Numbered from the stretch's first letter, positions 22,274 to 35,457 are shown. The stretch is DNA of 64,000 nucleotides from Ceriagrion tenellum (GCA_963169105.1 OY720636.1:140979747-141043746); one strand, 5' to 3'. A program made the numbers and translations. The notes: generated by a model from the letters alone, not told the origin.

Positions 22274-24291
22274 AATCACACAAACAATTGGGCCCGACTT
22301 CTGAGAGAAACTCGCTCAAAGAGAGCGTAGTAAAAAAAACACATGTCGAATATACTTACATGAAGTCTACTGCAGTAAGCGGCCAAAATAAATGTTCGTA
22401 CGTTTTCTAAAAGTGCTGATCTCATGGCGAGATTTCCGGAAAACCTTGCCATGCCATGCCATTAGACCAACGCTGCATATCCGTGCATTGAAATTCGCGA
22501 TTGCTTGAATGGGCGTGCTTTCTACTAAGGCCACCTCTCCTTCCCTCTGTCCCGGTTCATGTAGAGTGAGCGATGCCGCGCGAAGAGTTGAAGAAGAGCA
22601 AAACGAATCGCCGGGCGTGGGGGGGTGGAGGGGGTTATGTGCGGGTCCGGAGTGAGGGAGGGCGTGAGGAATGTGGACCCGGAGGACAGGTGCGTGGGCG
22701 AATGGGGATTTCTAAAGTGGGCGCGCTTCCATCTCCTTCCATGAGCATATATTATGAAACTCTGCGATCGTTAGGTATCGTTAAGGGTCGCTGGATTCGA
22801 TATACCCGTAACTCTATCGACATGGGTCTTCGAAACCATTTCCATTACACCCTAGGAAATCTGTGAATACTCAGCAGGAGTCGAAAGTTCGAATACAAAT
22901 GCAATGCCAAATCAATGGAAAATGTTGAACAACCAATGCTATAATTACTGAGAATACGGAGAAATAAGCTGATTAATGGCGGATTCGTTCACGCTGCGAA
23001 GACCTGTAGAGAAGGAAAAATACAATTGATATTGAACGACCTTGGGTATAGAGAGTCGTGCGGGCTCTCTTGTCTCAAAGCGGATTTACACCATGGGAGT
23101 CACTGGCATGACAATGGCTAAACTAGTCGCTTTCAAGCGACACTTAGATGATTAAGAACGGACTTCCGTGACAGTCGAGGTCGATAATGGTGGTCATCGA
23201 TCGAGGCTCACATGTACAAAGAAAATGGACTGGTTTCTATTTTGCCTGCAAGAAGCGAATCGATTCCGCGACGAAATCGCGTCGCATCCGGTGAAATCTT
23301 GGTCACATGACTGTTAATCGAAATTTTAAAAAATCATTGTTGCTAATGTAAATATTTACTTGTGCTTGAAAATATTTTACATTTAGTAAAGAACCCCTTA
23401 GGCAAGCATTATGACTTTTCTATTATTAGAAAATAGTACCTACTTCTGGTCACAATTTTAATTACTGGTACAATGTAATAACACACGATGAATGTAATAT
23501 ATACAAATATGCTAAATCTACGAATGCTAATGGGACCCGAATAACGATATACTTTACGCTATTATTGCCAAAATTTGGTGATTTTCATAATTACCACATT
23601 CATTGTTTACTTCCGTCATCGATTTGTTTGAAAAAACCAGAAGTAAGCAGAACGATGCCCTGCAATTAGTGATACGATTGGATATGTCGCTATACTCGGT
23701 ATTTCCATAGAAGCCAACTTCCGTGTGTAAATTTTGCCTTAATTTTGTACTACACTGACGTCGGCTGAAGAACTCGCTCATCGTAAAAGGAAGTTTGACC
23801 GAGGCATTATTTATCATAGAGTCGAATGAATTTGGTATCGTTTCAAGTGAAAATATCTCCGCTTTCCGCCCTGCTTTTCGAGGTATTTATCCTTGCCTGT
23901 ATTTAAAGAAAGTTTACTTCCTTCCCAAGGGGTGCTGACGAGCACTCCGCACTCAGCGAAATCGTTGAACTTCGTCGATTGTTGCGCTGCCACTCCGTTA
24001 AATCCATGAGTTACTCTGAGATATCAAAACGCATCTCTTCAACTGTTAAGGAATCATTATCTTAGGCTCACGTAAACTCCCAGTGACAGCAATCATCAAC
24101 GAATTGATGGAGATAACATGGTCAATGGCAGCGCCTACATGATCTTATTATATTACTTTGAAAATGTCGGCGCTGCTATCTGCTAAGTTTGTTTACGAAA
24201 CCCATTGTGCGGAAATAAGAGAAAACGGCGTAGCATACACAACAGGGCCAAATAACCCCTGATAACCCCTAATAACAAAAATAATAATTTG
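22274..24291. other. Unannotated spacer
   Basis: A G-rich patch at 22600-22700 opens a 97-codon frame without domains. The remainder is AT-rich. No gene or RNA supported. Confidence 0.4.
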
Positions 24292-24890
24292 CATCATGTA
24301 CATCTACGTCATACCCTGCAAGCCACCAAAAGGGTGTGTGGCAGGGGGTGCTACCTCACCAGGCATGCATGCATTCTACGGCAGAACACCGAAACTATAC
24401 TGAAACCAGCGTACCATACATGCAGAGCGCCAATTAAAATCTGCTAACCAAGAAACATTCAATTGTCAATCGTTCCAACATGCAAGGGATACAAAGATTA
24501 CTACTACAGATTCAAACTATCATGCATAAACAAGAACATCAATATTTACATCATGCATAAATAAGAACGTAGAGAATAAAGAAAATATCTACAGCCTAGC
24601 TAATGTCACTTTTCGCACTGTTCATGACGATGATCACAGCTGTTATGGTCCCGAATGGTACGCGGAAAAAATGACATTTTATACCTATCGGTTCTACCAT
24701 CTATCTCCCTAATTTTATTGGCGCGATCTAATCTGCCGTAGTACAAGGGCGTTAGTAGTATGTTTTTTACGTCGTCAGAGAGATGTTTTTCCAGAAATTT
24801 AGTTAAAAGTTAAGCCAATAATTTAATCTACGCTGTGATAGCGATTCCCATCCCAATTTTTCTAACAATCCAGACACACTACTAAACTTA
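24292..24890 (-). mobile_element. 5'-truncated CR1 copy (RT C-terminus plus 3' UTR)
   Basis: The minus-strand terminus TACATGATG follows GACGTAGATGTACATGATG (24310-24292), preceded by the CCACACACCC...GGTGGCTTGCAGGG signature. Further in, the minus strand reads KFSSVSGLLEKLGWESLSQRR (near 24880-24830), then, with shifts, RTDR and ATTTTTTCCGCG-ACCAT, as in the other copies. Stops and frameshifts show it is dead. Confidence 0.85.
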
Positions 24891-26293
24891 TCGCATCTAT
24901 AATATATATTCGACGATTCGCCAATATATTGAAGGTCTCCATTGTGGCTTGGTTACTATCTCCCTTAAAATTTACCCCAAGCTTATCCCTTCAGTACTTT
25001 CCCTTCCTTCACTATTCCCCCCACCCAATCCGTCAACCCGTGTTCCGTCCTCCGTGGGTCTTTCGCGGCGCAGGGCAGTGCCCAAATCCCTCGAGGTATG
25101 CGTTCCGCCCGCCCACTCTCCATCCCCCCGCACCCTCGCGACCCTCTCCGCACCACACAGACCGCTCTCCCGGCGCACGCGGCCACTTTCCTTTTCTGCG
25201 ACGCCTCCCCTCCCTGCTCCCCCCTCCGACGCCCGCCGACGGGGGAGGCAGGAGAAGACCACGGGTCACTGAACCGACTTCCATCGTCCCCCCTACCCCC
25301 TCCCACAACTCCATCCAAACTCCGCGAACTCTCCTCCCTCTCCTCCCCCGTCCACCTCACCCCTTTAATTTTTCCAATGCGCCCACCCTTCCCCTCCCAT
25401 CTCCCTCCTCCCCGTTCGGACATTCCTCACTTTCTCACCTCTGCGTCTCTACCTCATTTCTTTCTGCGTCCACAAAGAAGTACCCTGCGAGCCGATACTA
25501 TGGTGTGCGGTTGGAAGTCAGTTTTCCCAACGCGCATTACACTATATCCTAAAAATGTTATGTTGAGCCCAAGTGTGTTGATGCACTGGAGAAAACTTGC
25601 AGATGTATGCCGGGAGGTTGATTTTTCCCAACCTTCAGTACTTTATATGGTAAAATGTTATAGACTTGATGAGTATCAATGTATTTTGCGACTTCAGAAA
25701 TGCCCAGAGGTATGGGTGGAGGTGGAGAATTGATTAAGTAGTGAATAGACTGAGTAAGTGGCGGACCGGGGAAATCATAGGTGAATGTAGTGGAAGAGAC
25801 CCTGAAGCATAGGAATTATTATTAAGTCTTGAGAATAGGATAGCGTGCATTGAACAATGCGTAAATGTAACAAGCAGAAGAGGATTGCCTGGACTGGGCA
25901 TGCAGAGGGAATTATCGATGGGAAGTTCTTAGTTCCTGATTCGAGGATCATCTTCTTTTGACGGTGCCTTCCCTGAAAGTGAATGGCGTAATGTACCAGC
26001 TGTGGATCGTTGTATCCTCCATATCATTAAACCTCGATGGTGGGCATTCACGGGTGAGCTAAACAGTTTTCAGTACGTAATGGAACGTTTTCACCCAAGG
26101 TTTGTAGTAGTTAGTGCTGTTTCTGGTGACGGTTAAGAATTGAATCTTTGGTCATCAACGAACTTGGTCGAAATGTGCTGAACATTCTTCTACTTAAGTG
26201 TCAGTAATACTATTTGTTTGTATAGAATCTTACCATTTACACCTGTTAGAGCTTAAACCTTGTTACAGAATGAAATGATGAATTACTTATTTT
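24891..26293. other. C/T-rich GC island and AT-rich flank
   Basis: Between about 25010 and 25480 a pyrimidine-rich, CpG-containing island opens frames of up to 211 codons in several phases on both strands. The predicted peptides are low-complexity Pro/Arg/Ser-rich. I found no domain or convincing splice-flanked exon. 25500-26293 is AT-rich with no recognised feature. Confidence 0.45.
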
Positions 26294-26530
26294 TCCACAA
26301 AAGATTTATTACGTTCTTTCGACCCGAGTTTCATCGCTGCGCGACATCTTCCGGTACAGACATCGAAAAACGCATTGGTTAAATAGTCAAAGGTGAGAGG
26401 GGGATGATAGTCTTCAGGTGACGGCTGGGAGGTAAAGGGAATAGGATGAGGAGGGGAAGATATTCGTGCCTCGAGCCTTCGCTGCGCGACATAAAGCTGG
26501 AGTCTAGTCTGTTACAGATTCTTTCCACAC
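26294..26530 (-). mobile_element. Penelope-like 3' region relic with hammerhead-like core
   Basis: Minus strand: GGAAGATGTCGCGCAGCGAT, then GAAACTCGGGTCGAAAGAAC, GTAATAAATC and TTTTGTGG (26354-26294). The core order (…GAAGATG, hairpin TCGC…GCGA, TGAAAC) and the trailing AATAAATC..TTGTGG match the palindromes at 11448, 39382 and 46211. GTCGCGCAGCGAAGG recurs near 26485 on the same strand. No intact coding frame remains. Confidence 0.5.
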
Positions 26531-27544
26531 AGTTTCTATTATGGGGCACCCTATTTTGACCTGATGAATTTTATTACCTGCGATGCCATCGTCGTCTTTA
26601 GGATGATGCGTCCAATTACTCCCTGCCGGAAGTCTATATACGCTGTGAAATTAGAGCTGGCTATACGCTGTCCCCTCGGTACATTTTTTTAAGAATCAGA
26701 AGCTGCTGTACCCTGCGCAAATGGTGGTCTACATCGTGGTGCCTAAGAGGTTCAGATTCAACTCATTCGGGATACAGCATGCACTCAAGTATCACCAGAT
26801 ATTTTTTGAAAGTTCAGTCATGCTAACATGCAAAGTTTTTCTCGATAGCAGACATGTGGCCAATTATTTATTGAATTAGCAAACCACGAAGAAATGAAAA
26901 ATATATGTAACAAACATTTCTACTCGCCGTACCTTTTACACAATCTAGCTTTCGTTTACTGGTATTGTGGTTGGCAATCGTTCGTGGAAAAGTGACGTTT
27001 TCAAATACGTCTTCGACCCAACATCTCTCTATTTTATATACATGTGGATTAAATAAACGTAAGGATGAAATGATGGAATGGAAAGGGTTTATCCTCTTGG
27101 CCTACTGTGAATTGTGAGCAACTAATCCAAGTGTCACGGAGTGATGGGAATTGCTTGAAGACATCCGTTTGCCTTCATAGGTTTAATCCTTAAGTTGAAG
27201 TGGTTCCACAAAGAAATTATCTCGTTGGATGACATGTCTCAAGCTGGAGTATTGCGGTAAGGTCCGGTCACCGGTGATCGTAGTGTCCAGTATAGGCCAC
27301 ATTACATTACAGTGCAGGCCTTGCCCTTGCATAATTGACTATTCACAGGCGGTAAACTCAGAGAAAGGGAATTGTATTCCAGAATTAGCATCCGTTAAAA
27401 GTTTTACCGCTTATTGTCAAGCTGCACTCCTCAGCTCCCGTATCTGTGATTAATGTGATTATGGAAACGGGTGGAATAACTCAGCTTTATCCTGAGTGTT
27501 TTCGACTTGTTGCTTTTTAATAATTTTCAAGCCGATTTATTTAT
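26531..27544. other. Unannotated spacer
   Basis: No gene recognised. It may contain further decayed Penelope-like sequence near 26530-26800, not provable by eye. Confidence 0.35.
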
Positions 27545-27695
27545 CTAATTTAAGTCTAAACCTTTTACGGCTCCCATCACCCTACGGAAGAACAGATCGT
27601 GAACATGAGATTAGGGAAACAGACCCTGCTGGATGGACAGGGTCAATTTTTTCCGCGAACGATGAGGGACTACTTATCCAGCGGCATTGGGATTT
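27545..27695 (+). mobile_element. CR1 RT C-terminal relic
   Basis: The frame reads LSLNLLR, then YGRTDREHEIRETDP (compare YYARFDHINKIREIDC of the 20236 copy), then TTTTTTCCGCGAACGATGAG, matching the TTTTTTCCGCGTACCATTCG equivalent on the minus strand of 24292-24890. The CRTDRF block is altered by a small insertion. Short fragment without its 3' UTR. Confidence 0.65.
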
Positions 27696-29144
27696 TTTTA
27701 CCGATATGCTGCATTTCTGTCTACTGCGTTATTATCTTGAACAGGGATTAGTTTTGATTATTAGTTGATTTGCCCTCGAATGCTTTCATCGTAATTTATC
27801 AAATGACACTGACTGCATGCTTCACATTCTTTTTAAATGGCTCTTGTATTTTTTTCATGTTTTTTGCCGCAAAATAAATTAATAGTCATAGTTTCTATGA
27901 GATTGGTTGCATTTAGACAAGGCCTTGTTGTTAAAAATTCGCCCCTAATACGTGTAAGCAGATTTTTGATTATGTTTCGATTCTCATAATTTCAATAACA
28001 TTTGTGGAATGAAGTGTAGTGCTCATTGGTGGAGAAAAATTCACTCCCTCCCCACACCGCAGTGGCGGCTCAATTTCCGCATAGATTAATTCTGACTGGC
28101 GTTCTGTTCCTCATTCGCGGTGAATCTGCGGCACGATGCCAAGGTCGTAGTATTCCTAATTGTTTAAAAAGGGTTACCCCAACGCTGGACGTGGACTCTC
28201 AGCTGATGGCATTTCTCGGAGAGAGGAAGATTTGTTTTCACTAGGCAATCTCTCCTCCCGCCCTCTTCCTCTCCCTCCCTGATCCTATTACACTCGCGTC
28301 CGCTACCCCCTCTTTCTTTCCTCCCTCCCCGTCTTTCCGGCCACTCCTCCCGTGCCCCTCCCACTGTCTCTCGACCGCCCGTCGCCTAGCAACCACTTTC
28401 CCTTCGTCTTCGGGATCCAGAGGAATGCGTCTCACCCACTCGTACACCTTCCTCAGTACGAACGTATACATACGAGACGATGCGTCCGTTTTCTGTGTCT
28501 AGCGTGGATTAACAATAGAACTAAAATTGTTTACCAAGTAAGATAATTGTTCATAAACTTACCGTGATTTGTCGATATGCTCTCGATTGGAACTGTTTGA
28601 GTCAGTAAAAGAAGTAATATCATGCTCAGTTGGGGAGCCGAGGGCAGGTTGATCGATTTATTGGAACGCACGGATGAAAGTTATTCATTAAGTATTCTAC
28701 CAGTTAAAGGTAGATTTAGTTGAAAATCTTTACCGATTATTAATATTTAACATGTCTAGCACGCATAAAGCTTGACGGAGTTTGATTTAATAATGTAAAG
28801 AAACCTATTATTTTTGAAAAAAGAATTTTTTCAGCACACAACTGGGTAAGGTGAACTTGAAAAATGCTCAGTTAGACCTTTTTTAATACATTTTATATAA
28901 ATACATATTTTATGGGTCCAATGACCTTTCCAACAGGATATTTTTAATTTTACGTTGAGCACTTTGGTCTATTATGTTTCGAAGTAACATTTTATTCCTT
29001 GAATTAGAGCGTAGGAGGGAAAATAATACAGTATCACTTGCATTATTATGAAAGGTATTTCATAATGCCTAGATTGTGTAATTATTACAACAAATAAATA
29101 TGAAATACATAATTATGTAATATTTTACATGGGCTTCAATCAGT
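27696..29144. other. Unannotated spacer with one pyrimidine island
   Basis: 28240-28440 is another C/T-rich island on the + strand. The rest is AT-rich. No supported gene. Confidence 0.4.
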
Positions 29145-29470
29145 TAACGGAGGTAAGCCCAAAATGCTCACCTCGCCCGGCTGTGTCAGTGCCGGGAGTA
29201 GAGTTAAGGGCTGCTGACGTCCAGCCCCGACGATTGGAAAAGAGCTGAAAGGTGCTGATCAATCACAGCCGACTTGAACCCTAAGAAAGTGACATTTTTC
29301 TGGCTCCATTATTATATGCTCCGAGGACGATGGCAGGAGATGCCGTCGAAACGTCGGTGCCGATCACTGCCTTCAACCGGAGGTAAACCTGAGAATTCTT
29401 AAATCCCTAAATCCCCTCTAAATTTTCGCCCGCAAAGCCTCAGGTCTTTCATAATTATGTAATGCCCCAA
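29145..29470 (+). mobile_element. Penelope-like repeat relic with hammerhead-like core
   Basis: GAGGACGATGGCAGGAGATG then CCGTCGAAACGTCGG (29332-29366) forms CGAUGGCA/UGCCGUCG as a stem between the core halves GAGGA and GAAAC. Downstream CCGG.GGTAAACCTGAGAATT and TTCGCCCGCAAAGCCTCAGG correspond to GGTGCCAAACCAGAGAAT and TTCGCCGGAAATGCCTACG at 2193-2240. The conserved CUGAUGA is degraded to CCGAGGA. Non-coding. Confidence 0.5.
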
Positions 29471-30499
29471 TTCCATAACGTTCATCTCACGCCGGTTAGG
29501 CTTGACGCTGGTTACATTTTTTATGGAAACGCCAGTTAGAGTCAACTGTGGTAAAATTACTTAACAAGCTCGGCTGACCCTGGTTGGCGGGTTCCGTCTA
29601 TTAAAAAGCTGCCTTCGTAACTCTAATCATCTCATTCTGGTAAGAGAAACCTCCGGTGCTTTCTTGGCCTAATTTATTGTTTCCCTGACTCTTTGAGACA
29701 GAGCAAGTTCCCGTACTTTCTTAAACACCGGCGAAATTACTTGCGTTCCCTCATTCTTTTCATCATTAACTCTCTGCGTTATTTCTCCGAACGCGAATCA
29801 TGATTCCCTGAAAACGCGGTTTGTTTCTCGGGTTACAAAGTTAGAATTTGGACTCGGGTCGGAAACCCGGCATTTCCTTTCCAACGCCAAGATGAACGTC
29901 GTGAAAACAAGGCACAACCGTCGGCCGCCGACTGCCTGTGTCACACTGGGCGCCTAGGGATGGAAAGGGTACGGCTGCGCATCTCTGCTAACCCCTTTAT
30001 TCTCCCGCCCCTTCCCCCACCCATCCTCCGCCCGCCTACCTTTGCCTCCCCTCTCGTCCCGAATTCCGCATTCCAACCACATCTATACTCCCACCGCGAA
30101 ACTAGTGTGTCTGTCACATTCCTCCTCCCCCCACCCACCCTTCGCCTTTCTCTTTCTTTTTCGGATAGGAGCGGCGTCTACTCGGATTTTCCCTCGTTAT
30201 TTCGGTGCGGATCGCTCCTCAAACTCATCTCATTTCGGAGAGGCGAGATGGAGCTCCCTCTCCTCGCGCGGGTGTGCGTCGAGTCATCATCACTCGTTCA
30301 CGAGGGAACATTCGTTCCTTCCGGACCAAGTATGGCGCTCAAGGGGGAGAGAGAGATGGTGTGCTTCCATTCCATCATTTCCTTCTATTGAGAGGGCGCT
30401 TGCCTTGGTGGCGGAAGCCGTGACGCGGGCGTGTCCACTCCTCCATCTTTTCTCTCCTCGATTTAAGAGTATTAATTTCGCTATCTTAAGTTTTTCATC
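29471..30499. other. Unannotated spacer with GC island
   Basis: 29950-30420 is relatively GC- and CpG-rich, with overlapping frames of 140-156 codons in three + phases. None has a recognised domain. A promoter or first exon is possible but unsupported. Confidence 0.35.
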
Positions 30500-30504
30500 G
30501 ATTA

Positions 30505-31174
30505 CAGGGTGACGATCGTCGGGGAAAACCGGGAAAACCCGGAAGTGTCAGGGAATTTTGAATTTTTGGAAAAGTCAGGGAATTCTCGTAACCGTCAGGG
30601 AGAAACTGGAATAGTAATCCTCGCTATTTTCTACCATTACATTTATTGGCCAGTCTTTCCCGCCCTTTATTTAACCAACTAAAACTAACCTCCGTGGCTG
30701 ACTTGCATGGAATAAGCAGCATCAATTCGTGGAGCATTCAGTTGTGAATTTTGTTAATTGTGGATCTTAGTTATTTAGTTGTGAATCAGACATACAATGT
30801 ATCCATTTTCTATATCCTTATTGCGATATTTGCCTAGTTGTGTTAAAAATCATGGTCAATTTGTATTACGCTCATCATAAGTAATCCGAGGCTATGTTAT
30901 TCGGAAAAGTTTACCTCACGTTTTTGTATTTACTTCCGAAACTCAGGTCGAGAAGTAGCAGGAGCACACTTAGTAAATACATGCTTGCAGTTATAAATAT
31001 ACGAGACAATTGTTAGAAAATTTAAAGCTGCCGTAGAAAATTTAATTCATCAGAAATAAGTATTCCAATAATAGTTGACCTTTTGGCGATCGGTCAGGGA
31101 AATTGGTATATCCGTCAGGGAAAAGTCAGAGAAGGGTCAGGGAATTTGAAAATTGGATATGAGTAGCCACCCTG
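30505..31174. mobile_element. 670-bp DNA element, CAGGGTG ends, 5-bp GATTA duplication
   Basis: The left end CAGGGTGACGATCG begins at 30505 and the right end GTAGCCACCCTG finishes at 31174, an inverted repeat of CAGGGTG(A/G)C. Both ends are directly flanked by GATTA (30500-30504 and 31175-31179). The subterminal repeat GTCAGGGAA occurs several times at each side in the same orientation (30548-30600, 31095-31150). There is no ORF, so it is non-autonomous. A 5-bp duplication is unlike hAT (8) or Tc1 (TA). The superfamily is left open. Confidence 0.8.
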
Positions 31175-31287
31175 GATTATGCTCTCGACAAGTTTTGAGG
31201 ATACCGGAATTAGCCACAACATTACCTTTACGGAGTAAATCGCAAGTTTGCGTTAGAGCGAAATTTCGCAGAGGAATCCTCAAGCGT

Positions 31288-31400
31288 AGAGAGCGCCTTG
31301 GTAGCATAACTGGTTAAAGCACTCGGCCGGAAATCGAGAGATCCGGGTTTGAGCTCCGGTCAAGGCAAATGGTTTTTCATCTGTGGAATTTCGCGATCAT
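31288..31400 (+). mobile_element. tRNA-derived SINE, family 2, head region
   Basis: A tRNA-like fold is visible: GCCTTG (31299 on) can pair with CAAGGC; the A box is TAGCATAACTGG, a perfect match to TRGCNNARYNGG; CTCGG/TCGAG can pair around the loop CCGGAAA; and a T arm CCGGG-TTTGAGC-TCCGG is intact. Position 33 would be C instead of U and the acceptor start is irregular, so a functional tRNA gene is unlikely. The following body AATGGTTTTTCATCTGTGGAATTTCGC resembles 59345-59375 after its own T arm, which points to a SINE. Confidence 0.65.
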
Positions 31401-34400
31401 TCTCGTGTAATATAATGTGCTTGCTTTTTGAAAGCGCCGTATTTATTTTCCTCGGATCTTCTCCGTCGTTGCTCTTCTCTGCGGAGGTAGGAGAATCGGT
31501 TGCATGATTCCCGAAGGCGTTTTTTCTCTGGTATTGGTACGGAAGAACGAACCACAAACTCGCTTGAACTGTCATATGCTGTTTCACTCTTGCGCCCGAA
31601 TATTTCATCTCCCGCAATGTCCAATCCTTTTCGCCTTTTTTTTCACCCACTAATCATTCCTCGAGACCGCTTCCATGAGAATTTCCGCGACCGCCGCCAA
31701 CGGTCGATGTAGTTCACCTCAGCCGGGTGCGGCACGTGCTCGATATGTCGAAGCGCATCCAAGCAGGTTGAAATAACTCCTGGAGAGCACTCCTGACTCG
31801 ATGCGAGTAGGAGGCGTGGTGGAGGCGTGGGAGTGACCGCGACACTCGAGCTCGAGCCGAAACATTGAAATTATTTTTGGTTAATGGTGGCTCCAAATGC
31901 CGAGTTTGTGGCGAAATATAAGGCAGAACCTATGCTGATATACCTCACTGTTAATTTCTATTGCACCACTGATGTGTACCTTACGAAACGCCACGGAAAC
32001 GGAATTTGTGTTCTCTTGGAGAACGAGTAGGGAAACAGTTGCCGTTTACGACTGTCCGTAAATGAGATTTTCGGCCTGACCGAGGTATGATTTCAGGTGT
32101 GAAGGACATTTGCTTTTTAAATTCTCGCAGACACATGATTAAACAGTACCTACCGGGTATTATTCCATGCCTATAATTATGTCGAACAAATTTAGCCAAT
32201 TTCAGTTCGAGCAAAGGTGACAAATCAAGATTGTTGACTTTATGGACACATTTTTATCATCAAGTTGTTTCTTTACATCCAATCCATTGAACGATAAATT
32301 ACACTGCTACTAATTTTTAAACCCCTAAAATGCAGTGCAACGGCATAGAATAAGTGGTCGATCAAGGAGCTTGCTTCTCTGGGTTAGCCTCCTCGAGCTC
32401 ATCTGAAATATTCTCATTGCCTTAGACAGTGTGTCAACTACTAGCAGGCTACTCTTGCCGACGACATGATACGAGCTTTGGAGTGGCGACCAGTGCTAAT
32501 CGCTAGTGCAGTATTTCACGATATTTGATCAAGTGAGCGTCAATATATCTTAATGGCCAGGCTCATTTATCGCCCTCCCCCCCCCACCCCCCGCTGCGGT
32601 GGCTACGGGTGACCGCGGCTCGCGCCCCTCTGCGGTCTCGACATGAGGAGGCGAGGACTCTTGATCTCCGGAGCCGCCTACCCTCTCGTGTGCCTCCCTC
32701 AGCCGTCTCCACTTTGCGGCATTCCCACTTACGCCGAGGCGACGATATTCCAACGCTCGCATTTCAAGAGGCGGCTTCACTCAGCTGAAGTGGACGTAAC
32801 AGTTGCCTATTAGTCGCTTGCAAGTAGCATTTATAAGTGAAATCACGGACTTCGACGGCAGTAAGAGTCGATAAGAGATCAAAATTTCACCTATAATGCC
32901 TGATTACCCTTTCTTACCTCGTTCCTTCATTCGCCATCGCTCTCGAATATCCATCACGAACTCTCTATTACCGAGTAAATTGTCTTCAAATCGTTGAACC
33001 TACCGAAGAACATCGAGATAGAAATATAAAAGGATAATATGCTATTACTTTCTTTTCCCGATTACTTTATTATGAAGGGAGGAAACTGTTGGCTGATTTA
33101 AAATGTTTTAAGTAGTATGAAATTCGCTGAAAATGGTTCCGGGGCTTTCCTTATCTGTAGCCGCCTATCTTCTGAAATATCACGTCCCCTAGGTGATGAA
33201 AAAGATCTGCATGTCTTTGTAGCGGCAAGTCTAAATATGACGATGTTGAGTATTTTCATGCAAAATGTGGGCGTAAACTAAAAACAGTTCATTAACAGAG
33301 GTTGTTAAGATGTCTTACAAAAATGAGCGAATCATTGAAGGCAGGCAAACGGGAGTGTTATGCCGACTTCCTCGACTCCTAGAGTGCAGCGACACCAATG
33401 CGTTCTGAAGTTGGAGTGATCAATAAATACAATAGAGGATGAATATTAATAACATTTTAATTAAGGAGAAAAGATTGGGCAAATTACACTCTCCTTTTCC
33501 CACGCAGTAGCACGAAATTATTTTCTTAGTTTCTAATAAGCGTCCATTGTCCCCTGCAAAGTGATGAAATTTATTCATGGAAATATTACTAATAAACTAA
33601 ATCTTTCACAAGTTTGTACTTAAGCAAAACTTGTCCATATCCCTGGGCTTAAGATTCTGTAAGGCGTATGAGATCAGTAAATGAGCTACCCTAGCAATTT
33701 TTCTCCTGACCTAGGTATGCATCACCAAGTACATATCCATGCAACACTATTGCGGTCTAACAGTTTTAGAGTATGGAAGCACCCGTACGTTCCACTGACC
33801 GTTTCCATCATTTACTCGTTGTCAAACCGTCTGGTTGAGGTCAGCCCTACTCACCGATTGACTAATAGGCATAGTCGGCGCTGCATCACGGCCGGAGTTT
33901 TTTTTCCTCACCCAAGGATTTTTTGCCTTATTTTTCTCGATGGGACCTTTTTCGCGCGTGCCAAAGTGAAAAAGTCGTCGAAGCATTCTTTGCTACTCCC
34001 CCCTCCCCCACACTCCCCCGGCGATATTTCGTCAGCGAAACCCTTGCCGTGCGCTCACACACCGACGACGCGCAGATGATCGCACGCACGCGACGCTCCC
34101 TTCCTCGCAAGGCGAAGCAAAATGGGCTCCAACCCAATCTCCACCCCTCCTTCCATTCTCATACCCTCCAAACCGCCCCCGCTGACCTTACAAGACGTCC
34201 CATAGTGGGGCGGAATCCCAAAAACATGGCCAACATTGGGAAATATTATTGTTTCAGCCTAAAATTGGTACACATAGGTCGCAAAGGTTGCTGAACGCGA
34301 ATTAGCTGTCAAATTTGTGGAAAACATAATATCTGATGCGATAGGGCGAAGCCGATGATTGGAAAGCTAATTGCATTCGTTTCCATGGTTCCGGAATGTT

Positions 34401-35297
34401 TACCAGGTTTACGTTCGCGCCTAATACAACCTCTCGATTTGTCTTTTCAGCACCGAATTATGCGAATAGGTGCTTATTATTTTCCAAGTCGAATATATTT
34501 TCAGGAAGCTCAATTATTGGCTTATTCAAAAAAATTATGAATTTACACAGGCATTGCTCTAGCAATTACACGGACTCAGACAAAAGTTGAGTGCATTTCC
34601 TGCTGACTTTGCTACAACAATTCGATTTTTAAACACTTTTTGCAGCCTTTCTGCATTAGATTTAAAGAAAATCGATAGTTAATATTTTACTTTATAATAT
34701 GCTTTGAATATTGCGACACGAACTCGTTTGGAAGTATAACTTTTCAGTGCATATCCACGCATAAACTATAAAAACATTTACCAAATTCTTGTGATCATTA
34801 ATTTATTATTATTATGCTCTATATGATTTAATAAAAATTGTTAAAAACATATTCAAATAATAATGACTTTCATGGTTTGATTCCATATTTTAAAATTGAA
34901 ATGGGTTCAATAGAAGTGATATGGTAGCCGTTTGATGTACACGGTGAAATTCGGGCTCCTCATCCGTAGCACGAGTGCTCCGCTCACCTGTCACTTCCAC
35001 TATGAATTTTGCGCGCATGTGCATACTTACCTATCTTTTTAATGGGTAACTTTGCAGTTCAAGGCTCAGGCTACCCAAACTACTCTTTTAAATACCGGAA
35101 TTCGAACTTTTATTTTTGGAATTTTGTCCGCCTAGAGGGGGTTTTGGCCCCACTGTGCGTCCCACCGGATATGTGTGAGTCCAAACTGAGATACTTAATT
35201 CCACCTTTTCGTTAGGTTTTTTCCAGTGCCGCAATGGAGACCGGATTCGAATTTAACTTTTTTACTTTCAGCTGCCGTTAGACCTATAAAGTAAATA
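31401..35297. other. Unannotated spacer
   Basis: Mostly AT-rich, with CpG-rich patches near 31680-31850, 32570-32760 and 33990-34200. Frames of up to 132 codons have no recognised domain. No RNA gene seen. Confidence 0.4.
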
Positions 35298-35457
35298 TTG
35301 TATTAATAGTGGCGCAAAAATATAGTTTTGTGTGACGGTTATTCTCAGTAATCAAATAAACGAATCTTAATAAGTATTTCACTTTCCTGATTTTTTCACG
35401 CATATTTTATTAATTTTGTATTAATAGTGGCGCAAAAATGTAGTTATATGTGACGGA
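35298..35457 (+). repeat. Two-copy direct repeat, ~45 bp, spaced ~117 bp
   Basis: TTGTATTAATAGTGGCGCAA followed by AAAxTAGTT(.)TxTGTGACGG occurs near 35298-35338 and again near 35416-35456 with few changes. The intervening sequence is AT-rich and non-coding. A local tandem duplication or a minisatellite remnant. Confidence 0.75.

Noticed and set aside
24929..25733. Frames of 207 and 211 codons
   Set aside because: Same composition effect; both strands and several phases open at once.
30042..30512. 156-codon + strand frame
   Set aside because: No domain, overlaps other open phases in a GC island, and its end runs into the CAGGGTG element.
31288..31366. Functional serine tRNA gene (anticodon GGA)
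   Set aside because: Position 33 is C rather than U, there is no long variable arm as in serine tRNAs, and the downstream body is shared with another locus.
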